This document shows, one piece after another, positions 25,702 through 37,990 of a stretch of 64,000 bases of DNA (within the stretch, counting starts at the first letter, position 1; each line of letters opens with the position of its first letter). The DNA comes from Cephalopachus bancanus (taxonomy: Eukaryota > Chordata > Mammalia > Primates > Tarsiidae), in NCBI GenBank assembly GCA_027257055.1, contig JAPVLO010000961.1, forward strand, positions 1 to 64,000, read 5' to 3'. A program made the translations under genes and the position numbers. The notes under the pieces were generated by a model. It saw nothing but the letters and a program-made list of their open reading frames with translations. It made no database searches and had not been told where the DNA came from.

Positions 25702-26454
25702 CAGTTTTGGCACCCGTCAAGTGATAAGTTTGTCAGCTTTAATTTTTCAGTCATAATTGTATAAGATAAGCCAATTGGATTCTCCTGTTTTGGGGTACTG
25801 TTTCTGCTGTTAATCATCTGTCCTCCTCAATTAGGGCAAAATGATACTAATTTTTTATTGCAAATTATGTGGATGATCTGCCACTGTGGGCTTCATCTTC
25901 AAAACTGTCCATACCTTCTAAAATGCATTATCCATTTGTAAACTGCTGATTTATTTTGGGCATTTCTCCAAAACTTGTAATAAAGCAAAAGAATTTCATC
26001 ATTATTCCACCCAAGCTTCACATAAGCTTGAGTTTGCCTTTGTTTCAATTTTAGCAGAAGTCATGCTGCTTTGAGTGGTCTCTTTTCAAAACTTATGTTT
26101 ATCCTTATAGTGTCTCAAACTAGAGCCTGTCCAAACATGTTATAAAAAGTTAGTATACATTTCCTTTGGTGAAAAAACATTTTAACATTCATTTATAGTT
26201 TCTTTCATAATTTGCATATTTCATGAGCTTTTTGAAGAGTCTCATATCTTCAAAGAATTATGAAAGCAGATAGACATGATAGGTATCACTCCAAGGTTTA
26301 AAGTTTAAAGGTAGGGGGTGGTAGTGATAAAAAGGTTTCACATAGTAGGTAACACTATTTAAATGTAGTTTCAATAATTATTAACTGGATGTATAAAAAT
26401 TGTAATTGGGGTGCACACAGACATACAAATGAGAAATGAGAATTAAAGCTTTTT
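25702..26454. other. Unassigned unique-looking sequence
   Basis: AT-rich sequence between the array edge and the 3' end of the large L1. No splice-flanked exon, RNA gene or element that I can name. Parts may be an old DNA transposon on the - strand, but I could not identify it. Confidence 0.4.
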
Positions 26455-26781
26455 AAAAAAATTATTTTAACGATGTGGTGTACATTTCAGGTTAGGTATA
26501 TAAACATTGATCGTGCAGGTACCCTTGTTATGAGGCAGGCACCTCCCTCCCCTAGCAGTTTCCCTCAACTGCCAATCCCACTCCCCCCTCCCAACAGTTT
26601 CCCACTACTGCCACTTCTTAGTGCATTGTAATTGTGCAAGGACCGTTTATGAGTGAGAACATATGGAACACTGTTATTTGTTTCTGTGATAAATCACTGA
26701 GTATGATTGACTCCAAATCCATCCAGGTTGCTGCAAAGTCCATATATTTGTTCATAATATTCCATTGTGTATATGTACCAC

Positions 26782-27068
26782 TTTTTTTTTTTTTTTTTGA
26801 GTTGGAGTCTCACTCTATCGCCCAGACTGGAGTGCAGGGGCCCCTCCCGGCTGCCGCAGCCTTGATCTGCTGGGCCCCGGGCGATCCTTCCCCTCGCCTT
26901 CCGAGTAGCTGGAATTACAGGCATCCCTACCACCCCCGCTGATTTTTTTTGATTTATTTAGAGATGAGGTCTCGCTGCCCAGGTGGGTCTCGAACCCGCG
27001 GGCTCAGGCAATCCACTCACCTCAGCCTCCCAAAGGGCGGGATTACAGGCTGAGCCACCGAGCCCGGC
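26782..27068 (-). mobile_element. Alu inserted in L1 ORF2 end
   Basis: Dimeric Alu in reverse orientation starting with a T run (the poly-A tail) and ending gagccaccgagcccggc. A short target-site duplication, taccac, flanks it at 26,776-26,781 and 27,069-27,074. It belongs to the cggtggctcagcctg type that recurs in this window. Confidence 0.93.
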
Positions 27069-29140
27069 TACCACATTTTTTTTTATCCAGTCCAGCTTCG
27101 ATGGGCAACACGGTTAGTCCCATGTTTTTGCTATTGTGAATAGAGCTGCAACAAACATAGTATGCAGGTATCTTTTTTGTAGAATGATTTGAGTTCCTCT
27201 GGGTATTTTCCCCAATAGGGGAATTGCTGGGTCATATGGAAGGTCAATTTCTGGTTCTTTCAGAAACCGCCACACTGTCTTCCAAAGAGGTTGTACTAGT
27301 TTGCCTTCCCAACCAGCAGTGTAGAAGCATTCCTTTTTCTTCCCATCTTCACAAGCATTGTTGTTGTTTGTTTTATTAATGATGACAATTCTTCCTGGGG
27401 TTAGGTGGTATCTCAATGTGGTTTTGATTTGCATTTCTCTGATGATGAGTGAGGCTGAGCACTTTTTCATGTCTGTTGGCTGCCCATATATCTTTTTTTT
27501 TAAAAGTGTCTATTAATGTCTTTTGCCCACTTTTTAAAGGGGTTGTTTGTTTGTTTTTTCTTTCGGGCTTTTGAGTTCCTTGCAGATCCTAGATGTTAGG
27601 CCTTTGTCGGATAAACTGTTGGCAAATATTTTTTCCATTATGCAGGTTGTCTCCCTGCTCTCAGGATGGTTTCTTTCACTTTTCAGAAGCTTATTAATTT
27701 GTGAGGTGCCACTTTATCATATTTCTTAAGGTATTGCCTATAGGGTTCTGAATAGGAATTTGTTCCCAGTTCTAATTTCCATAAGGATGTCTCCTGCATT
27801 TTCTAAGTTTCTTATAGTTTGAGGGTTTTTCGTTTAGGTCTTTGACCCATTTAGGGTTAATTTTGTGTATGGTGATAGGTAGGGTCCTGTTTCAGTTTCT
27901 GCATGTGGTCAGTCAGTTTTCACACCACCATTTACTGAATAGTTCTCCTCTCCCCAATGGTTGTTGATGGAGGCTTTGTCAAAGATGAGTTGGTTGAGGA
28001 ACTGAAGCTTTGCTTCTGGAATCTCTATTCTGTTCCATTGGCCCATGTGCCTGTTCTTGTACCAATACCAGGCTGTTTTAATTACTGTTGCCTTATAGTA
28101 AAAGTTTGTAGTCTGGAAGTGTGATACCTCCTGCTTTCTTTCTTTGCTAAGGATTGTTTTGAAAATTTGTGATCATTTATGTTTCCATATGAATTTCTGT
28201 ATTGTCATTTCCAGGTGAGAATGTTGATTACTTAATGGGTATCTGTTGAATCTGTAGATTGCCTTTGGTAGGATGGATACTTAGCAATGTTGATTCTTCC
28301 AATCCATGAACATGGAATATTTTTCCATTTGTTTGTGTCTTCTTGGATTTCTCTGAGTAGTGTTTTGTAATTCTCCTTGTAAAGGTCTGTCACTTCTCTG
28401 GTTAGGAAGATGTTTAGGTATTTCATTTTTTGGTGGCTATTGTGAATGGAATTGTGCTTTTTATTTGAGTGTAAGCAGGTTTTTGACAGGTTCTCTTTTT
28501 TCAAGATATAGGATCATATCATCAGCAAAGAGGGTAACTTGACTTCCTCTATTCCTATTTGGATAGCACTGATTTCCTTCTCTTGTTTTATTGTCTGAGC
28601 TAGAACTTCCAACACAATATTGAACAAGAGGGGTGAGAATGGGCAGCCTTATCTTTTCTAATTTTCAGGGGAAATGATTCTAGTTTCTGTTCATTTAGCA
28701 TTATGTTAGCTGTGGGTTTGTCAAGAAGGCACTCACTATTTTGAAGTATGTTTCTTCTATACCTGGTTGGTTGAGGATTTTTATCAAGAAGGGATGCTGG
28801 ATTTTATCAAAAGAGTTTTTCTGCATCTAATTAGATAATCATGTGGTTCTTGTTTTTACATCTGTTGAGGTATTTAATGACATTTATGGTCTTGCAAATG
28901 TTGAGCCAGCCCTGTATCCTGGGGATTAAGCCTACTTGGTCATGGTGGATGATTTTGAGTTGTAATTTTTGGATCTGATTTGCTAGAATCTTGTTAAGGA
29001 TTTTTGCAACTATGCTCATCAGGGATATTAGCCTGTATTCTCTTTTTTTTTGGAATTTTTTGCTGGTTTGGGTTCAGTGTAATGTTAGCTTTGAATGATT
29101 TGGGAGAGTTCCGTCTTTCTCTATTGCCTGGAATACTTTC

Positions 29141-29433
29141 TTTTTTTTTTTTTTTTTTTTTTTAGTTGGAGTCTCACTCTGTCGCCCAGACTGGAGTGCA
29201 GTGGCCCTTCCGGCCACCGCAACCTCGACCTGCTGGGCTCCGCATCCTTCCGCCTCAGCCTTCAAGTAGCTGGAATTACAGGCATGCGCTACCACGCCGG
29301 CTGATTTTTTTTTTTTTTGATTTATTGTAGAGATGAGGTCTCGCTGCCCAGGCGGGTCTCGAACCCGCGGCTCAGGCAATCCACTCACCTCAGCCTCCCA
29401 AAGGCGCGGGATTACAGGTGAGCCACGAGCCCG
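29141..29433 (-). mobile_element. Alu inserted in L1 reverse transcriptase region
   Basis: Reverse-orientation Alu with a T tract of about 23 bases. The perfect 13-bp target-site duplication ctggaatactttc lies at 29,128-29,140 and 29,434-29,446. It splits the L1 ORF2. Confidence 0.95.
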
Positions 29434-31079
29434 CTGGAATACTTTCAATAGGATTGATATCAGCTTCTCCTTGTCCATTTTGTAGAATTCTGCTGGAAAA
29501 CTGTCCAGTCCAGGGCTTTTTTTTTTTTTTTTTTTTTTTTGCAGGTAGTTTTCATATGACAGAGTCAATTTCCTGGGTTTTACTGGTCTATTTAGTGTCT
29601 CAATGTCTTTTGTTTTAACCTGGGAGGTTGTGTGATGTCAGAAAGTCCTCCATTTCATCTAGTTTATCCAGTTTGTCTCCATATAGGTGTCATAGTAATC
29701 TCTGACAATCCTTTGTATCTTTTGGGTCAGTTGTTTGATCTTTTGTATTTTTGATTGTGTTTTTTGGCTTTTTCTCTCTTTTTCTTGGTCATTCTGACTA
29801 GGGGCCCATCAATGTTGTTTATTCTTTCAAAGGACCAGTTTTTTTATTTTGCTGATGTTTTCCATGATATTTTTGTGTTCCATTTTGGTGGTCTTCTATT
29901 TCCACCCCACCTAGGTGATTTGTTAGGCTCTCAACTTGTGATCTTTCCATTATCTTGATGTGGCTCGTAGAGATATAAATTCCACTCTTAGAACTGATTT
30001 CTTGATATCCTAGAGGTTTGGTAAGATGTTTCTTCATTTTCATTTGTTTCCAGGAATCTTTCAATTTCTTCTTTGATTTCAGTGTTGACCCAGTCATTGT
30101 TCAGCACATGCTGTTTAGTATCCATGTCTTTGTGGGTTTGGGAAAAAGTTGTTGGTTTTGATATTTATTTTTATTCCACTATGGTCTAAGAATGTGCATG
30201 GCAAGATTTCAACCATATGCAATTTGTTTATATTTGATTTATGGCCAAGGATGTGATTGATCTTGGAGTATGTTCCATGTGGTGATGGAGAATGTATATT
30301 CTGTATTTGTTGGGTGGAATACTCTGTAGGTATCTACTAAGTCCATTTGGTCAAGTGTCAAGTTTAGGTTCTGGATCTCCTTGTTGGTTATTTGCCTTGA
30401 CATCTATCTATGGCTGTCCCGGGGGATTCAAGTCCTCTGCTGTAATAGTGTTAGAGTCAATATCTTTTTAAAATTTATTTAGTAGTTGCTTTATAAATGC
30501 TGGTGCTCCTGTGTTGGGTGCATATATATTTAGGATCGATATTTCTTGCTGATGGATTGAACATTTTATCATTATGTAGTGTCCTTTTTCATCTTTTAAA
30601 ATTTTTGATAGCTTAAATGTTGTTTTGTCTGATATTAAGATTGCAACTACTGCTTTCTTTTGTGTGTGATCCATTTGTCTGGAAACTCATTTTCCATCCT
30701 TTAACTTTGAGTTTTGTGCATCCCTTAAATGAGATGAGTCTCCTGGATGCAGCAAATAATGGGATCATGGTTTCTTATCCAGTCCCCCCATTCTGTGTCT
30801 TTTCAGTGGTGCATTTAGTCCATTCACATTCAGGCCAATTATTGAAACGTGAGGGGTTTTTCCCTGTCATGATTTCTTATAGAGCTCTTATTGTTCCTGT
30901 TTGCTTTTTGTCTTTCTTTTGGGTTTTTTGGGTTGATGTATGATGTTTTCCATCTCTTCCTGTACTCTTGTAAGAACATTGTTGTTCTTTTCTCCTTTTC
31001 TTCTGTGTTTAATACTTTCTTAAAAGTTTCTTGTATAGGGGGTCTGGAGGCAGCATAAGTCCTTAGAGATTGGATTTCA

Positions 31080-31990
31080 GGAAAGATTTCAATTCTCCCT
31101 CACTGATGAAGCTTAGCTTGCCTGGGTTGGTTATTCTTGGTTGAAATTGTTTTTCTTTGAGAACTTTGAAGATTGGGTTCCAAGCTCTCTTCCTGAAGTG
31201 TTTCTGTAGATAAATCTGCTGCTTTCTAATTGGTCTTTCCTGATAGGTAGTCTGACCTTTTCCTCTTGCTGCCTCTTGGATTTTTCTTTTATACCTAATT
31301 TGTTTAGGTGAATTATTATGTGTCTGGGAGTTGGTCTTCTCATTTGTTGTCTTTCAGGGGTTCTTTGACTCTCTTGTGTTTGAATTTTCACATCACTGAT
31401 GAGATGAGGGAAATTTTCTTGAATAATTTCATGGAATGTGTGTTCCAGGGTGGTCTCTGTCTCTCTCTCTGCCTCAGTAAGTTTAATTACTCTTAAGTTT
31501 GTCTCTTGAAATAATTGTTCATCTCTTGAAAGTTTTGTTCTCTCTTATTAAGCTTCTTTTCTATGTTTTTGACAGTTTGGGTTAGTTCTATATTTTGGTC
31601 TTCAAACTCCGAGATTCCTTCTTCTGCTTGGCTAATTCTGCTTTCCATGCTTATTAGTTTGTTATTTATTTGCATCACAGTATTCTTTACTGTTGTTATT
31701 TCAGTTATCAACTCCTTTTTATTTTCCTCTTGTCTCTCTCTCAATTGTGTTTATTCTCTCTATTAATGTGTTAATGTTGGGTTTTTCATATGTGACCAGT
31801 CATTCTGGGGGCTCTTCATTGTTTGCGTTCTGAAGTCTGTTTCTTAGTGTCTGACCTCCCAGGGGTCTGTGTGACACTTATATTCTTCATTTGGTTTTTC
31901 TACTTTTGTGTAGATTTTCCTTCCCATTCCCTCCCCTACCACTGTCTTCTTTAATTCTATTATTCATGCGTGAAAGGGGTTTCTTTTACT
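31080..31990 (-). pseudogene. L1 ORF1 (RNA-binding protein), broken
   Basis: Decayed ORF1 of the large L1. Residues such as Glu-Ser-Arg-Ile-Ser-Gln-Ala-Glu-Glu and Asn-Ile-Glu-Lys-Lys-Leu mark the coiled coil and start of the RRM region at 31,493-31,744. Pro-Arg-His-Ile-Ile-Ile-His-Leu-Asn-Lys marks the C-terminal domain at 31,131-31,391. The part upstream of 31,750 has stop codons. ORF1 normally makes the trimeric nucleic-acid chaperone of the L1 particle. Confidence 0.8.
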
Positions 31991-33515
31991 TCTATTTGTT
32001 CAATCTCCTATTCTTCCTTATGTATATCTTCTGACTTTGTTCAATTCTGGAGCTGGACTGTAGGTTGGGGGATCCTTTTCATAGTTTTGAGATTTAACTG
32101 ACGGAGGAGCTGTGATTCAAAATCTATCTGCAGATTCCAGTATCCACCAATAGGTGTGTGGATAATCTGGAGCCCACTCACCACTGCCTTGCAATCTGTT
32201 CATGCAGTGGGGTTATAGGTTTACTCCCTGAAAGCAAAATGAGGTAAGAAAAAGGAAAAAATGGAACAGGGATTGGGGGGAAGAGGAAGGTGGAGAGAGA
32301 GAAAAGTAAGAGCGAAAACAGACAAATGTACTGACTAAAAAATGGAAAGAGACACAAAGACAGACATGAGTAAAACAACAACAACAGCAAACAAACCAAC
32401 AAACATACAAAAAATCTAAAACAATCATACAGACATAAAGCTAACCAACTTCCTTATTGGTGTACTATTACCCTATACAAATATGAGGTCTAAAGATAAA
32501 AAAATTTGAATAAAATCAGTAACTAACAGAACCAAAGCAAGTATGAAAATGTTTTTGATAACAGTAAGAAGAGAGAGAATAGATAACAAAACATGGGTAA
32601 GACAATCAGATGATGAATAAAAAAAAAAATTTAAAAAAGGGGAACCAAGCACACTCTGAGATTTTCCTTTAAGTCCAATGTCTTTTCAGGTCTGATTTCT
32701 AGCTCTCATTGCAGCTGGTGGAGTTGCTCACAGTTAGGATCAGTTGCTCATGGCTTGCTGTGGAGGGTGGATCAGATCTGGGCTGCCTGCCAAATCTGCC
32801 ACTCAGATCTGGCCTATGTCTATCTAGCATGGGGGAGGGGCTTCTGTCCCTCCCATTTTGATGTTGTTCCCTTGGATCCCAAGCTGGGGGATGGGTCAAG
32901 TTAGGTGGAGCTGGTCTCAGTGCTCCAGCTGATCTCTTTTTCCACTGCAGCCTGGCCAAGCTGGGGAAGGTAGAATGTGAGACTGCTGGGCAATGCAGGC
33001 CAGCATAGCACTGGGCTTCTCAGGCTGGGTTGGGTGGAGCAGTGCAGCAGGTGGAGGATCCTGCAACTCCAGGGGCAGTAGCCAAGGGCCACCCAGGGTG
33101 GGAGGGAGCAGGCAATGGAGGCAGCTGCTACTTCAGTAGTTCTTGGGAGTTCTTCAGTAGTTCTTGTGTAGGAGGAGCTCTTTGAGCAGGGCGTCAGGTG
33201 AGGGGTGGGCCTGGCAGCGGTAATGGTATCAATGGCTTCAGTAGTGCAGTGCTTCAGTGGAGGGCTTCATGGGTCCAGGAGCCATGGGTCACTTCAGGCA
33301 GGAGTGGCAGTGGTGGCAACTGAGGCAGTGGTGTTGGCTGTGGTTGAGGCAGTGGAGTGCGCAGCTGAGGCAGCGTCCCAAACAGCATGTGAAGAGCAGA
33401 TGGCAGTGAGAGCCACAGCCCCTGGAGGAGAGCAAGAGTCTTTATGGGTGTTCTCTTTTGCAAAGGGTGTCATGGACCAAACTGCCCCATCATCATCTTG
33501 CTGGAAGTCCAAACT

Positions 33516-33849
33516 TTAAAGTGAAAATAGATTCAAAAAATTTTAGTTTAAAAACTTGCTCAGTTAAAAGTGCCTCTAAAATACTCTTCAGAGCAAATAA
33601 AAAATGGTTCATACATGTCTTTATTCTTTTTACTTTAGAACCAAATATAATCTTAGTTTTCAAGTGCTGGAACATTTTTTAAAAATTTTTGAGTTGCTGT
33701 GTTATCAATGAACTATAATTTCACAAAGAAAGAAATTTTATGCCTTTTAGATTTAGTGTTGTATTTCAGACTGAAATATCACATTGTTTAAGTTTTCCAA
33801 TCAGGCATTTTTGGTCACCAGCTTTATATCAAAATTATGTGTGTGTGTG

Positions 33850-33888
<39 letters not shown>

Positions 33889-34349
33889 CCATCCACCAGT
33901 TGCTGAAATCTTGGTGTCTGCAACTGTGTTTTTCATCTTTGAAATTTATATAACATTTCTACATACTTTACACATGGTACACACAAAATGAATATTCACT
34001 GAATTGAAGTGTTAAAATGCACTAGAAAAAGATAAAGGTGAAATGCAGTGGTTAAAATGTGATGGTGACAAAAATGCATTCAAATTGTAAAACTAATAGA
34101 CTTTTGTAATAAAGCTAATTGTGAATTGGAGATTGTCCGGATCACAAGAAGTCTATATTACAGCCTTGATTACAAGTTGGCTATAGCATCAGAACTAGAG
34201 AAATCTCAATATTAAAGTAAATCATTTTTTTCATGGAGATAATACATAATTTTTAAAAACCTCTAAACAAGTCAGACTATATCTAAAAATATATACTAAA
34301 CAGATTCAGAATGTCTGTGTCTCTGTTGCAAGAGTCTACTTTAGATCAA
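33516..34349. other. AT-rich unassigned sequence with a (GT)n tract
   Basis: Sequence between the L1 5' end and the diverged macrosatellite copy. Apart from the (GT)n tract at 33,838-33,888 I see no gene, RNA or named element. Confidence 0.5.
33838..33888. repeat. (GT)n microsatellite
   Basis: About 50 bp of GT dinucleotides with one GGG interruption near 33,850. Confidence 0.95.
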
Positions 34350-34649
34350 TACTCTCGATGCTCTCACTGAGACCAAACGTTTCTGGTGGCTGCATGCCTA
34401 CATTAGGACAACTTCCAGAGACTTTGAAGGACTTTTGTAAAGCAACAGCTATCATTGGCTGTGATCATTCTCTGAGTGAATGTCCATAGATATCCCAAAA
34501 CTACTGGTCCAGGTGTGGAATATCTGTGTTGTTTCTTAAAGTATTAATGGTAAGGCATTCATCAGCATTTTGGACACCAATCCTTAGAAAAGTATATTAA
34601 AATGAATTAAATTAAACACCATGCCAAGTGGGATTTATTTCTGGGAAAC

Positions 34650-35099
34650 ATGTATAGCACAACTTACAAAACACAAATGTCATTTCATACAAAATCAATC
34701 AAAGTAACAACCGCACTAGCAGTATAAAAGTAGAAACATACAATCTTCTTAACTGCTGCTGAAAAGGATTTGAGAAAAGTTCACACTAATTCATGGTACA
34801 AACACTAAAAGGTAAGTAACAATAGAAGAAAACCTCTTTCACATAATAAAGGCCATCTAGGAAAACACAAAGTTGACATGATTACTCATTGATGAAACTT
34901 TCAGCCATTCCCAAAAGATCAAGAACTATACATGGATATAGTCTTCCACGACTTCCCTTCAAGATAGTGTTAAGAATGCTGAACAGAACAATTAAACAAA
35001 AAATAATTTTTCAAGGTATCCTATCGTGAGAGGAAGAATTAAAGTTAACTCACTTCACAGAGAGACGACGTTATGTATAGATAGCTCAAAAGTTCAACA

Positions 35100-35136
<37 letters not shown>

Positions 35137-36535
35137 CACCCCTTTCAGAACGAATAAATTCAGCATGTTGTATGACACAAATTCAACATACAAAAACCAG
35201 GTGTCTTTCTACACTTTCAAAGTCAACCCAAAGAAACCCCTAGGAAAGCAATTCATTTACAATAGCAGCCAAAACAACAAAATAGTAAAAAAACTCAGCA
35301 GACAAAAGAATAGTACACTAAAAGCACAAAATATTGCTGATAGAAATTGCAGAGGACATAAGAAAATGAACACAAAATACTGGTTCAATAAATAAAAAAA
35401 CAAAAATTTTTAAAATGCCACTACTACCCAAAGCATTACAAATAAAATGAAATCTCTACCAAAACCCAAATGACTTGTATTTCAGTAGAATTGCATGAGA
35501 ACTTGAATAGCCCAAATTCTCTTCAAAATGGACAAAGTTTAGGGTTTCACACTTTCTACTTTCACAAAATTCTAATAAACAAAACAGAGAGGCAATGGTA
35601 TCAAAAAATACCTATTGATCTATGGAACAGAATGAACACCGAGGAATCAGTGTACATCTTTATTGCCACATTCATTCAGTGGGAATAGGGCAGTCTTTTG
35701 ACACACAGTTCTCAGAAAACTGGATACTCTCATGCATGTGAGTAAATGTGAACTCTTTTCTTGCACTATCAAGTTTTTAACTTGAACTTCATACAATACA
35801 CAAAGGAGAGAGTTGGAACTCTAACACCCTTGGACAAATGTTCAGCCGAAATTCTTCATGACAGTGAATCTGTCAACTCTTGCTTATACACACCAAAATA
35901 TAGGGAGAAAAACAAAACAGACTTCATCCAAATGAAAAGCTTCTGCGTATCAAAAGAACACTACCAACAGAGAAAATTAGCTACTCGAAATAAGAGAAAA
36001 AATTATTTTCAGAATATAATTCTAAGTGATCAAAATGCATGATATAATAATGTTTAAACTCCTGTGAATCAACAATAAAACAATTTCAAAAACTCTAATT
36101 CAAGAATGGGAAATTAGCCTGAATAGAGCCACCTTCCAATAAGATATGCACATGGCCAATACACATGAAAAGATTCACAAAAGTAAGCATTATGGAAATA
36201 TGAGTCAAAACAACAGTCAAAAGCATCTCATTTATTCAGAATGAATAATTTCTAGTCCTGATGTACAACGTGTACTTGCAGTTAACTTTCCTGTATGTAC
36301 ACTTAAAATTCTGTACACATTTCCGATCTCTGTTCCCCTGATAATAGGAACAAAACAACCCAAATGAGGAATGAGATCCTTCTGCACACCCACTAAATGA
36401 CTACTAGGAAAAAAGAAACAACAAAAAGGAAAATAAAAATGTTAAAGGGGATGTGAATCAACCTGCGAACAATTACTGATGATAATCTAAAATGGAGAAA
36501 CCTATAGCACTTTCCTAAACTATCATGCATAACAA
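34650..36535 (+). mobile_element. Old L1 ORF2 3' part, + strand, in the diverged copy
   Basis: The text follows L1 ORF2: gtctttctacactttcaaag, a block with ttgatctatggaacagaatg, then Asp-Phe-Ile-Gln-Met-Lys-Ser-Phe-Cys in the frame 35,761-36,042, then a block similar to the end of ORF2 around 36,100-36,290. Frames are broken. It shows that the + strand L1 piece in the array units derives from a longer insertion. Ends are approximate. Confidence 0.65.
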
Positions 36536-36654
36536 ACCATAGAATCCAGCAATTCCACTTGCAGCAAATGCCACAACACAGGTAAGAATATTCAAGAAAA
36601 TTAGAGTCTGTGAACTCACGTTTAGGGTCTATGTCCAACAGCGGCCTCACTGAT

Positions 36655-36790
36655 GTTCCCTCGTGGTGGTACGGGGTGCCCAGCTCCATGGCCAGCAGGG
36701 GGCCCCGCTCTGCCTCAATGGGGGGGCCCCGCTCCATGGCCAGTGGGGGGCCAGCTCCGCGGTCCTTCCAGTCTTAGGGAGCCAGACTCT
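36655..36790. repeat. GC minisatellite of the diverged copy with CTCF-like core
   Basis: GC blocks analogous to those in the array units, beginning near 36,673, 36,700, 36,720 and 36,745. At about 36,688-36,706 the + strand reads tggccagcagggggccccg, close to the established CTCF consensus core (CCAGCAGGGGGC). A second, weaker version, ggccagtggggggcc, follows near 36,738. Binding is not shown by sequence alone. Confidence 0.6.
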
Positions 36791-37059
36791 GTGGTCCGTG
36801 AAGCGGGAGTCAGGCAGCACTCTGTGGTGGGCTGTGGACCTGGGATGGAACCACGTTTTGGGGTGGTGCATGCAGCCAGGATACTGAGGAGCAGGGATCA
36901 CCTGAACCCAGAAGGTTATACTGCTGTGACGCTAAGGGACGTTATCATGCCGCTGCACTCCAGGCTGACAATGGAGTGAGACCCGGGCTCCCCCCCCCAT
37001 AATAAACATATTGACAACATATACACTTATGCAGGAAATTTTTATATGAAACTTCACAT

Positions 37060-37260
37060 CAGCTTCCTTTTGAGCAGAATTGCTTCATGCATTATTTCCA
37101 ACTTTTCATGGTCTATGTTATTGATGTGCCTTCTGTAGCTGTATAACAAGAGTTATCTTTTTAAATCCAATTTGACAATTTCTGTCTCTAACCTGAAGAA
37201 TTTAATCCATTTACACTTGTGATTAATGATATATTTGCATTTTATAACTGTCATTATATA
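37060..37260 (-). mobile_element. Old L1 fragment, - strand
   Basis: Reverse complement of the L1 ORF2 beginning: ccaatttgacaatttctgtc followed by aatttaatccatttacactt, a block typical of that part of L1M elements. Highly diverged. The rest of 37,261-37,985 is AT-rich and unassigned. Confidence 0.55.
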
Positions 37261-37990
37261 TATTATTTTAGGAAATATTCATAAATAACTATAAACCATA
37301 TACTTTAAAGCAGTATAAGAGAATGAACTTAATTAATCCACCACCAAGTTAACAATCAGATCATTACTAACACCACTGTATCTATCTGTGGGCTCTTCTC
37401 TATGCTATGCCCCTGCCTTTATACCATCCTGAAGACCATTCTGTCTAAAATTGTAATTCTACTGACTTTTAAAAAAACAGTCCTATCAGTAAGTATATAT
37501 CTCAAAAAAGTGTGTGTGTTTTAGTATTACTTGATTTTGAGCCTCAAAAAATAGCATTATACTTTATGTCACCTTGTAGGATATGTTTATTTCCACTCAC
37601 AATGTAAGCCAGGCATCTGAATGTCCATCAAGGGTTATTTGGTTGCACCATATTTATACATCAATTATTTGATATTTAATTTAGTCCTACAACTTACTTC
37701 TTGGATATCTTCATTTGTTTCACCTTTTCTTCAGCATGTTCATCTGATATACCCATGTGACATCCTAATGCCAACAAAGTCCTGGAAAATAAAACCAGAG
37801 GTAAGCTGCAGTAATTATTTTTATATGTACAGATAACCAAATGATAGCAAGATGTAACCTTGAAAGCACAGCAGAAGTCTTTATTTGTAAATTATTTACT
37901 TTTGAGTAAGGGGTAAGACACTGAAATGACATAAAAAGGATATGCTGAAAAGTAAGTCTCCTCCCCCCAAAGTATCAATTGTTACCAAAT

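Larger units (their letters stand above)
26650..30850 (-). pseudogene. L1 ORF2 (endonuclease-reverse transcriptase), broken
   Basis: Decayed ORF2 of the large L1. From the 5' side on the - strand come the endonuclease domain (30,468-30,850), the reverse transcriptase (29,019 down to about 28,230, with the Phe-Ala-Asp-Asp catalytic box near 28,515) and the C-terminal segment (27,470-27,114), continuing beyond an Alu insertion to about 26,650 (Trp-Tyr-Ile-Tyr-Thr-Met-Glu-Tyr-Tyr). Stops, frameshifts, an Alu insertion at 29,141-29,433 and a lengthened T run at 29,518-29,540 break it. Ends are approximate. Confidence 0.85.
26455..33515 (-). mobile_element. Nearly full-length L1 retrotransposon, - strand, broken
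   Basis: An LINE-1 in reverse orientation. The 3' UTR and ORF2 end lie at the left, near 26,455. ORF2 runs up to about 30,850, ORF1 about 31,080-31,990, and a GC-richer 5' UTR up to about 33,515, whose first bases on the - strand are purine-rich (aagtttggacttccagcaag). Recognisable protein blocks: endonuclease part (Asn-Ile-Tyr-Ala-Pro-Asn-Thr-Gly) at 30,468-30,674, the reverse transcriptase Phe-Ala-Asp-Asp box near 28,503-28,530, the ORF2 C-terminal region at 27,114-27,470, the ORF1 coiled coil at 31,493-31,744 and the ORF1 C-terminal domain at 31,131-31,391. Both frames carry many stops and shifts, so it cannot move itself. Two Alus are inserted in it. Confidence 0.9.
34350..37017. repeat. 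Diverged single copy of the macrosatellite unit
   Basis: This stretch follows the array unit from offset about 3960, through the unit border, to offset about 1645 (aataaacatattgac at the end). It has many substitutions and the (CA)n tract in the expected place (35,100-35,133). Between the ctggatactctcatgcat block (near 35,735) and the aatccagcaattccacttgc block (near 36,541) it holds about 0.8 kb of L1 ORF2 and 3' UTR sequence that every array unit lacks. The L1 is continuous here, so this copy keeps the older arrangement and the array unit carries a deletion. The GC minisatellite and Alu-like tail are present but with far fewer CpG. Confidence 0.88.
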
